The notes beneath the pieces were generated by a model that was not told the origin of the DNA, ran no database searches, and saw nothing but the letters and a program-made list of their open reading frames with translations. Positions 1 through 5,753 of a stretch of DNA of 6,360 nt are shown one piece after another (position 1 is the first letter of the stretch; every line of letters begins with the position of its first letter). Location of the stretch: the NCBI GenBank assembly GCA_005879675.1, contig VBJE01000084.1:1-6360 (forward strand), read 5' to 3'. The DNA is from Chloroflexota bacterium. GTDB taxonomy: Bacteria > Chloroflexota > Dormibacteria > Dormibacterales > Dormibacteraceae. The translations under genes were made by a program, and so were the position numbers.

Positions 1-756
1 CGGGTCGCGGCCTACGTGCCCAGGGACGTGACTGTCACCGTCACCGCCTCACCGCGCCGCGGCATGCCCGCGACCGTCCATCTCGCCGTGCGCCTGGCGA
101 ACCTCGGCTACCACGCGGTCCCGCACCTGTCGGCGCGCATGATCCGGGACTCGGTCGAGCTCGGCCAGATCATCGATGCGCTCAAGGCTGCCGGCATCAC
201 GGAGGTCTTCGTCGTCGCCGGCGACGCCCGCGAGCCGGCGGGCAGGTTCCACGACTCGGTGTCGCTGTTGTCCGCGTTGCCCCCGGACCACGGCCTGACC
301 GAGATCGGCGTCACGGGCTACCCGGAGAGCCATCCCTTCATCCACGACGACATGACCATCCAGGCGATGTGGGACAAGCGCCGGCTCGCGACCTACATCG
401 TCAGCAACATGAGCTTCGACCCGGCCACCGTCGCGGCCTGGGTCGAACGGGTCCGCCGGCGCGGCGTCCAGCTGCCGATCTACGTCGGCATGGCCGGCGT
501 TGCCGACCCGGCCAGGCTCCTGCGGCTGTCGACGAAGATCGGCGTCGCCGACGCGGCGCGGTTCCTACGCGGCCATCCCAGCTGGGTCGCGCGGATGTTT
601 CGCCCGGGCGGTTACGAGCCCGGTCGATTCGTCCAGGCGATGGCGCCGATCATGGCCCGGCCCGAGCTTCGCATCGCAGGGCTGCACGTGTTCACATTCA
701 ACGAGATCGAGCCGACCGAGAGATGGCGCCGCGAGATGCTGGCGAATGTTGCGTAA
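1..756 (+). CDS. Methylenetetrahydrofolate reductase (MetF) family protein, 5' end outside window
   Basis: The reading frame is open from base 1 to the TAA at 754-756, giving 251 visible residues. MetF proteins are usually about 290-310, so roughly 40-60 N-terminal residues are missing; the GTG at 16 lies inside a conserved strand and is not the true start. The family interconverts 5,10-methylene-THF and 5-methyl-THF in the cytoplasm, using FAD in a TIM barrel. Visible family features (numbered from base 1) are the strand VTVTAS, a PHLSAR segment matching APHLT of E. coli MetF, VVAGD with the conserved Asp at residue 75, GYPESHP at 106-112, and a C-terminal HVFTFNEIEPTERW stretch. The usual TQFFFD motif is replaced by SNMSFD (about residues 135-140), so this is a divergent subfamily and its direction or substrate may differ. 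It is probably co-transcribed with fhs, whose ribosome binding site overlaps its stop codon. Family assignment is firm; exact reaction is less so. Confidence 0.85.
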   Translation, partial: RVAAYVPRDVTVTVTASPRRGMPATVHLAVRLANLGYHAVPHLSARMIRDSVELGQIIDALKAAGITEVFVVAGDAREPAGRFHDSVSLLSALPPDHGLTEIGVTGYPESHPFIHDDMTIQAMWDKRRLATYIVSNMSFDPATVAAWVERVRRRGVQLPIYVGMAGVADPARLLRLSTKIGVADAARFLRGHPSWVARMFRPGGYEPGRFVQAMAPIMARPELRIAGLHVFTFNEIEPTERWRREMLANVA

Positions 757-762
757 GGAGGG
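755..762 (+). promoter_or_regulatory. Strong Shine-Dalgarno site for fhs
   Basis: AAGGAGGG lies 7 bases before the ATG at 770 and shares two bases with the TAA stop of the upstream MetF-family gene. It fixes the fhs start at 770, although the frame is open much further upstream (from about 500). The overlap suggests that ribosomes finishing the first gene can reload on fhs. Confidence 0.85.
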
Positions 763-769
763 TGGTGGT

Positions 770-2476
770 ATGAAAGTCGAGTTCCCGACCGACCTCGAGA
801 TCGCGCGCAGGGCAAAGCTCCTCCCGATGCCGGACATCGCCGCCAAGATGGGCATCGGGCCCCACCTGCTCGAGCCGTACGGCCACGACGTCGCGAAGCT
901 CAAGCTCGAGGCGATTCAGGAGCTCGCTGACCGACCCAAGGCCAAGTACGTCGTCATCTCGGCCATCACGCCGACGCCGCTAGGCGAAGGCAAGACCACG
1001 ACCACGGTGGGCCTTGGCGACGCGCTGGGCAAGATCGGCAAGCGGGCGACGGTGGCGATCCGGCAGCCCTCGATGGGCCCGACGTTCGGCATCAAAGGCG
1101 GCGCCGCGGGCGGCGGCTACAGCCAGGTCATGCCCATGGAGCGGCTCAATCTCCACCTCACCGGCGACTTCCACGCCGTCACCGCGGCGCACAACCTGCT
1201 GGCGGCCATGATCGACAACTACATCCACCACAGCCTTCGCGATTTTCCGATCGACCTGCACAGCATCACGTGGCGGCGCGTGCTGGACGTCAGCGACCGC
1301 GTGCTCCGCAGCGTCGTCGTCGGCCTTGGCGCTCCCGAGGACGGCGTCACGCGACAGACGGGTTTCGACATCACGGCCGCGTCCGAGGTGATGGCGGTCC
1401 TCGCCCTTTCCACGTCGCTGCAGGACATGCGCAAGCGGCTCGGGCGGATGGTGATCGGCCTCGCGCGCGACGGCGAACCGATCACCGCCGACTTCCTGCA
1501 TGCGGGCGGCGCGATGACCGTGATCATGCGCGACGCCATCAAGCCGAACCTGCTCCAGACGCTGGAGAACACACCGGTGCTGGTGCACGCGGGGCCGTTC
1601 GGCAACATCGCCAACGGGGCGTCGTCGGTCCTTGCCGACCTGATCGGGATCCACTGCGGCGAGTACCTGGTCACAGAGGCCGGCTTCGGCGCCGACATGG
1701 GCGCTGAGCGCTTCTTCAACATCAAGTGCCGCACCTCTGGGCTGGCACCCGACGCCGCGGTCATCGTGGCGACCGTGCGCGCGCTCAAGGTCCACTCCGG
1801 CAAGTACCGCGTCGTCGCCGGCAAGGCGCTGCCGCCCGACCTGCTCAAAGAGAACCCCGATGACGTCCTGGCCGGTGCGGCCAACCTGCGCAAGCAGGTC
1901 GAGAACATCCAGATCCACGGCGTCACGCCGGTGGTGGCGATCAACGCGTTCCCCGGCGACCATCCCTCGGAGCACCGCGCCATCCGCGAGCTCGCCGAGC
2001 ACCTGGGAGTTCGCTCCGCCGTGTGCAACAACTTCGCCGAAGGAGGCGATGGCGCGGTTGAGCTCGCGCGTGAGGTCGCTGCGGCGGCGGAGGAGCCGAG
2101 CACCTTCCAGCTTCTGTACCCGGACGCCGCCACGCTCCGCGAGAAGATCGAAGCCATCGCGCTGCGCATCTACGGCGCCCGACGCGTCGAATACGACCCG
2201 CCTGCCGCCCGGCAGCTGGACGCATACGAGGCGAGCGGGTTCGGGCGGTTGCCGGTCTGCATCGCCAAGACGCACCTGTCGATCTCGTCCGACCCGAAGA
2301 TGAAGGGCGCGCCAACGGGTTGGGTGCTGCCCGTGCGCGAGGTGCGCGCCTCGGTCGGCGCCGGTTTCATCTACCCGATCTGCGGCGAGATGCGGACGAT
2401 GCCGGGCCTGCCGACGACTCCGAACGCGACGATCATCGACATCGACGAGAACGGCGACATAGTCGGCCTGTCCTAA
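770..2476 (+). CDS. fhs: Formate--tetrahydrofolate ligase (10-formyl-THF synthetase)
   Basis: This complete 568-residue protein is close to the usual 555-560 for the bacterial enzyme. It joins formate to tetrahydrofolate with ATP to give 10-formyl-THF in the cytoplasm, and the reaction is reversible, so it can also make ATP when C1 units are oxidised to formate. The ATG at 770 is chosen because of the Shine-Dalgarno at 755-762 and because the residues that follow begin like the family N-terminus. Visible motifs are the P-loop TPLGEGKT at 69-76, the family signature GIKGGAAGGGY at 107-117, the second signature VATVRALK at 333-340, and the conserved GADMGAERFFNIKC at 307-320. R98 is followed by Q99, where Moorella-type enzymes have Arg-Glu (E98, linked to monovalent cation binding); the RQPS form resembles eukaryotic MTHFD1. 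F422 sits where many homologues have a folate-stacking Trp (WAEGG becomes FAEGG). No frameshift or truncation is seen. Confidence 0.97.
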   Translation: MKVEFPTDLEIARRAKLLPMPDIAAKMGIGPHLLEPYGHDVAKLKLEAIQELADRPKAKYVVISAITPTPLGEGKTTTTVGLGDALGKIGKRATVAIRQPSMGPTFGIKGGAAGGGYSQVMPMERLNLHLTGDFHAVTAAHNLLAAMIDNYIHHSLRDFPIDLHSITWRRVLDVSDRVLRSVVVGLGAPEDGVTRQTGFDITAASEVMAVLALSTSLQDMRKRLGRMVIGLARDGEPITADFLHAGGAMTVIMRDAIKPNLLQTLENTPVLVHAGPFGNIANGASSVLADLIGIHCGEYLVTEAGFGADMGAERFFNIKCRTSGLAPDAAVIVATVRALKVHSGKYRVVAGKALPPDLLKENPDDVLAGAANLRKQVENIQIHGVTPVVAINAFPGDHPSEHRAIRELAEHLGVRSAVCNNFAEGGDGAVELAREVAAAAEEPSTFQLLYPDAATLREKIEAIALRIYGARRVEYDPPAARQLDAYEASGFGRLPVCIAKTHLSISSDPKMKGAPTGWVLPVREVRASVGAGFIYPICGEMRTMPGLPTTPNATIIDIDENGDIVGLS

Positions 2477-2485
2477 GCTGAACGC

Positions 2486-2920
2486 ATGGCGCGGCGGCGC
2501 TGGGACACCGACGAGCGCGGCCATGGAGTTGGCGACGCGCGGGCGAGCCTGGGAGCCATTCAGGAGCTTGCGGACCTGGCGGCGTCCAGCGAATGGGTGG
2601 CGGAGGACCCGGAGGCTCACCTCCTTCCAGGCCTGCGCGACCGGATCGAGATCTCGGGCCTCCGCCTTGAAGGCGCGGAGGTTCAGCCCGACGGCGCTCT
2701 GCGCGTGAGGTTGACCTCGGCGACGAAGCAGTCGCGGCGGGAGATTCGGCAATCGGTCTGGGCGATCCTCGGCGGGGCGGCGGAGCTGACCTCTCTGGTC
2801 CGCGAGACCGCCGGCGACGGCTCGATCAACTTCGAGGTCGTGACCGGGATCCCGCCCGAGGACGGCGGGTTCGCCACCCACGGGCACACCCTGCGATTCG
2901 AGGTCGCCCAGCCCGAGTAG
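2486..2920 (+). CDS. Hypothetical protein, 144 aa
   Basis: I do not recognise this protein. It starts with ATG 9 bases after the fhs stop, without a clear Shine-Dalgarno, so it is probably translated by ribosomes coming off fhs and belongs to the same transcript. Codon use is strongly G/C-ending like its neighbours, which supports a real gene. The protein is soluble-looking, with no signal peptide, no membrane segment and no cysteine. The first 20 residues are charged and likely flexible. Residues 21-39 look helical. From residue 53 the pattern suggests strand-turn-strand (IEISGLRLEGAEV, then ALRVRLTS at 71-78), a helix at 82-106 containing REIRQSVWAILGG, then two strands (INFEVV 114-119, HTLRFEV 134-140). 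This beta-beta-alpha-beta-beta outline suggests a small alpha/beta domain, but I can name no family. Position suggests a C1-related or accessory role only by association. Confidence 0.7.
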   Translation: MARRRWDTDERGHGVGDARASLGAIQELADLAASSEWVAEDPEAHLLPGLRDRIEISGLRLEGAEVQPDGALRVRLTSATKQSRREIRQSVWAILGGAAELTSLVRETAGDGSINFEVVTGIPPEDGGFATHGHTLRFEVAQPE

Positions 2921-2955
2921 GCCCCAGCGCGATTAGCCGCACTCGCCTGGTTGCG
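2921..2955. other. Short gap between convergent genes
   Basis: The plus-strand stop (2918-2920) and the minus-strand stop (2958-2956) are separated by only 35 bases. The only pairing I see is AGCGC at 2926-2930 against GCGCT at 2953-2957, with a 22-base loop and no T-run on either strand. This is too weak to call a terminator, so the transcripts may overlap at their 3' ends. Confidence 0.5.
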
Positions 2956-4899
2956 CTAGCGCTCGGTGCTCGTCAGCCGCTCCTGACTCTTTCTCTCCAC
3001 CGCTTCGTGGAGCAGCGTCGCCAGGTCGAACACCTGCAGCTTCGCCCCTGTCTCCCTGACGCCGTCGTCGAGCATCACCGTGCAGAACGGGCATGCGACC
3101 GCCAGCGTCTCCGCGCCCGTCGCCGCCGCCTCGCGCACACGCTCCTGGTTGATCGGCCGGCCCCTCTTCTCCTCCATCCACATGCGCGCGCCGCCGGCGC
3201 CGCAGCAGAACGTTCTCTCCCGGTTGCGCGGCATCTCCACCGCCTTGCCCACCGCGGCGACGAGCTCTCGCGGCTCCGTGCGCACGTCGTTGTGCCGGGC
3301 GAGGTAGCACGAGTCGTGATAGGTGATGGTCCGATCGCTCGCCGCGGGCTGGAGCTTGCCCTCGCGCACGAGGCCGGCAAGAAACTCGGTGTGATGGACC
3401 ACCTCGTAGCTCCCACCGAAGTCGGGGTACTCCTTGCCCAGCGTGTTGAAGCAGTGCGGGCACGTGGTGACGACCTTCTTCACCCCGGCGCCATTCAGCG
3501 TCGCGACGTTTTCGCCCGCTAGCCGTTGGAACGTGTACTCGTCGCCCATGCGCCGCGCCGGGTCGCCGGTGCACGACTCGCGCGGCCCGAGGATCGCGAA
3601 GTCCACGCCCGCGGTTTGCAGCAGCTTGGCGGTCGAGACCGCCGACTTGCGCGCGCGCTCGTCGAACGCCGGCGCGCAGCCGACCCAGAACAGGACCTCC
3701 GGCGCCGGCTCGCCCGGCTGCAGCACCCGCACGCCCAGGCCTTCCGCCCACTGCGTGCGGTCGGCCTGCGGCTTGCCCCACGGGTTCGAGGAGCGGTCGA
3801 CGTCGCGCAGCATCGTCCCGGCTTCTTCCGGAAAGCGCGATTCGACCATGACCAGGTTGCGGCGCAGGTCGATCACGTGGTCGATGTGCTCGATGCCCAC
3901 CGGGCACTCGCGCACGCACGCGCCGCAGGTGACGCAGTCCCACACCACGTCGTCGATGACCGCGTTCGGCACGATGGGCGTCGTCGCCTGGCTGAGAAGG
4001 TGGTCGCGCAGGTTCATCATCAGGAGCTTCGGCGAGAGCGGCTTGCCGGTGTTCCACGCTGGACAGACCTCCTGGCAGCGTCCGCACTCGGTGCATGACA
4101 TCGTGTCGAGCATCTGCTTCCACGTCATGTCCGCCGCGCGGGCAGACCCAAAGCGGACCTCCGCCTCGGGCTGCTCGAAATCGACCTTCTCGAGCCGCCC
4201 TCTGGCGCGCGTGCGGCCGAAGTACACATTGATCGCGGCGACCAGGATGTGCAGGTGCTTGGAGTAGGGGAGGTACACGAGAAACGACAGGATGATCAGC
4301 ACGTGCGCCCACACGGCGACGCGCTCGAGAACCGGCGCGACGGGGGCGACGACGGCCGAGAGGGCGTTGGAGATCGGAGCCCACCGCGAGGGATAGTCGT
4401 TCAGGCGCAGCGCGATCTGCGACGCGTGCCAGAGGAAGAGCGTGATCACGATGCCCGCGATCAGCGCCAGGATCAGGTCGGCCTCGCCGAGGTGGCTGCC
4501 CACAAAGCGCTTCGGTCGCACGACCTTGCGTATGACGAATGCAGTCAGCACGCCGGCCAGCACGAGCAACGCGAAGACGTCGACCAGCAGCGCGTACCAA
4601 CCCTGCGCGCCGAGCCACGGCAGCGTCGCATGCGCGTCGACCGCGCCGATCATCGCGATGACGATCGTGGGGAAGAGGACGAGGAAGCCCCAGAAGATCG
4701 CCGCGTGCATCAACCCCGGCAGCAGCCGCTGCAGCAGCTTGCTCTGGCCGACCACGACCGTCGCCTCCATTCGCACCCTTGCCGGCACGTTGTCGAATCG
4801 CGCCGCGGGCTTGCCGGCGCGGACCAGGCGGTAGAGAAAGAGCGCGCGGCGAGCGAACAGCGCGATCGAGATCGCGATCGCCAGGGCGAGGGCGATCAA
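2956..4899 (-). CDS. Membrane-bound iron-sulfur ETF:quinone oxidoreductase (EMO / EtfD / FadF type, HdrD-like)
   Basis: This protein probably takes electrons from reduced EtfAB and delivers them to menaquinone. With a TTG start at 4899 it has 647 residues; numbering follows that start. The N-terminal part is a NarI/HdrE-like membrane domain with about five hydrophobic segments (about 1-22, 59-85, 99-123, 141-161, 195-225) and histidines at 65, 158, 199, 215 and 217 as candidate heme b ligands. Two 4Fe-4S motifs follow: C269, C272, C275, C279 and C322, C325, C328, C332, each CxxCGxCxxxCP. Two CCG (cysteine-rich) domains come next: C408, C443 (SCTGDPARR form), C480/C483, then C531, C565-C566-G and C603/C606. 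These bind the non-cubane type of cluster in HdrB/HdrD relatives. The TTG overlaps the etfA stop as TTGA; an upstream open stretch to 5070 is low-complexity Arg/Gly/Asp-rich read-through of etfA and not protein-like. Adjacency to etfBA supports the role. Other Fe-S oxidoreductases of this architecture exist, so the acceptor is inferred. Confidence 0.9.
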   Translation of the reverse strand: MIALALAIAISIALFARRALFLYRLVRAGKPAARFDNVPARVRMEATVVVGQSKLLQRLLPGLMHAAIFWGFLVLFPTIVIAMIGAVDAHATLPWLGAQGWYALLVDVFALLVLAGVLTAFVIRKVVRPKRFVGSHLGEADLILALIAGIVITLFLWHASQIALRLNDYPSRWAPISNALSAVVAPVAPVLERVAVWAHVLIILSFLVYLPYSKHLHILVAAINVYFGRTRARGRLEKVDFEQPEAEVRFGSARAADMTWKQMLDTMSCTECGRCQEVCPAWNTGKPLSPKLLMMNLRDHLLSQATTPIVPNAVIDDVVWDCVTCGACVRECPVGIEHIDHVIDLRRNLVMVESRFPEEAGTMLRDVDRSSNPWGKPQADRTQWAEGLGVRVLQPGEPAPEVLFWVGCAPAFDERARKSAVSTAKLLQTAGVDFAILGPRESCTGDPARRMGDEYTFQRLAGENVATLNGAGVKKVVTTCPHCFNTLGKEYPDFGGSYEVVHHTEFLAGLVREGKLQPAASDRTITYHDSCYLARHNDVRTEPRELVAAVGKAVEMPRNRERTFCCGAGGARMWMEEKRGRPINQERVREAAATGAETLAVACPFCTVMLDDGVRETGAKLQVFDLATLLHEAVERKSQERLTSTER

Positions 4900-5753
4900 C
4901 GACGTTTCCGTATCTCGGCCGCGATCGCGGGCACGATCTCCTTCAGGTCTCCGGTCACCGTGTAGTCCGCATTGAGCATGAGCGGCGCCTGCGGATCCGA
5001 GTTGATCGCGACGATTCGCTTCGCGCCCTTCAGGCCGGCCATGTGCTGCGTCGCCCCGGAGATGCCGCACGCGATGTAGACCTCCGGCGACACCTTGGTC
5101 CCGGTCTGACCCACCTGGTCGCTGTGCGGACGCCAGCCGGCGCTCGTGACCGCCCGCGAGCAGCCGACGGCCGCGCCGAGGAGGTCCGCCAGGTCCTCGA
5201 TGATCGCGAAGCCCTCCTTCGAACCCACCCCGCGGCCGCCGCTGACGATCACCTTCGCCGCGGCCAGGGACACACCTCCGTTGGTCGGCTGGACATGGCC
5301 GGAGACAGACACGACCAGGTCGCTGTCGCTCGGCGGCGGCATGCTCACCTCCGGCGGCGGCGGGCCGCCGTCAGCGGGCACCGTGTGGGGCGCCACCGTG
5401 ATCAGAGGCCGAGGGCTGTGCAGACGCGCCTCCTCGAGCAGGCTTCCGCCCCAGCGCAGCCTTGTCACCGTCGCGGGATTTCCGGGCGCCGCGGCGATGC
5501 AGTTGGCGGCCAACGGCAGGTCCAGTCGCGCGGCCAGCCTTGCCATCACCTCGTTCCCGCGGTCAGTGCCGGCGGCGAACACGGCGGCGGCGTCGAGCTT
5601 GTCTGCCGCCCGCGCCAGGGCGGCCGCCAGCGCGTCGGGGGCGAAGGGCTCCACCGCCTGCATCTGCAGCGAGCGCGGCTCGCCGAACTTGCGCGCAAGC
5701 GTGAGCGCCTGGCGAGACGGATCGCCTGGCTCCATGAGCACCAGTACGTTCAC
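4896..5753 (-). CDS. etfA: Electron transfer flavoprotein subunit alpha
   Basis: EtfA pairs with EtfB to form the soluble flavoprotein that carries electrons from several flavin dehydrogenases to a membrane oxidoreductase. The 285 residues are a little short of the usual 300-320. The GTG start at 5753 overlaps the etfB stop (GTGA) and begins with a typical MNVLVLMEPG strand. Residues 1-122 form the N-terminal alpha/beta domain. A Pro-rich linker occupies about 126-145. The C-terminal FAD domain begins near 167 with SGGRGVGSKEGF (171-182), then GCSRAVTSAGW (197-207), QVGQTG (213-218), GISGATQHMAG (230-240) and AINSDPQAP (249-257), all classic FAD contacts. The FAD domain is intact, so the short length comes from the N-terminal domain and linker. 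The stop overlaps the next gene's TTG start. Only one FAD site is visible here; nothing in this subunit shows whether the ETF bifurcates. Confidence 0.96.
   Translation of the reverse strand: MNVLVLMEPGDPSRQALTLARKFGEPRSLQMQAVEPFAPDALAAALARAADKLDAAAVFAAGTDRGNEVMARLAARLDLPLAANCIAAAPGNPATVTRLRWGGSLLEEARLHSPRPLITVAPHTVPADGGPPPPEVSMPPPSDSDLVVSVSGHVQPTNGGVSLAAAKVIVSGGRGVGSKEGFAIIEDLADLLGAAVGCSRAVTSAGWRPHSDQVGQTGTKVSPEVYIACGISGATQHMAGLKGAKRIVAINSDPQAPLMLNADYTVTGDLKEIVPAIAAEIRKRR
4906..4909 (-). promoter_or_regulatory. Weak ribosome binding site supporting the TTG start of the ETF:quinone oxidoreductase
   Basis: On the minus strand GGAA lies 6 bases before the TTG at 4899-4897. It is weak, but together with the TTGA overlap with the etfA stop it favours this start. 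The next in-frame ATG (residue 44) would remove the first membrane segment. Confidence 0.45.

Noticed and set aside
500..769. Upstream in-frame extension of fhs
   Set aside because: It overlaps the MetF-family gene in another frame, reads as Arg/Ser-rich shadow, and the Shine-Dalgarno at 755-762 points to ATG 770.
911..2575. Shared heptapeptide AIQELAD in fhs (911-931) and the hypothetical protein (2555-2575)
   Set aside because: Flanking residues differ and the match is short and helix-like, so chance is likelier than duplication.
980..2887. 635-codon open frame on the minus strand, antisense to fhs
   Set aside because: It lies opposite a certain fhs gene. Its product is Arg/Asp/Val-rich with no recognisable domain, as expected for the shadow frame of a high-GC gene.
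2926..2957. Possible terminator between the convergent genes
   Set aside because: Only a 5-base stem with a 22-base loop and no T-run on either strand.
3434..4267. 277-codon plus-strand frame opposite the iron-sulfur protein
   Set aside because: Antisense shadow; the minus strand carries all the conserved cysteine motifs and codon bias.
4874..4928. Two GCGATCGC octamers (HIP1-like) at 4874-4881 and 4921-4928
   Set aside because: They fall in Ala/Ile-rich coding sequence (GCG-ATC codons), and two copies in high-GC DNA are not enough to call a repeat family.
4900..5070. N-terminal extension of the ETF:quinone oxidoreductase to an ATG at 5070
   Set aside because: The extra 57 residues are a low-complexity Arg/Gly/Asp-rich shadow of the etfA FAD domain. 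Hydrophobic protein-like sequence begins exactly at the TTG at 4899.
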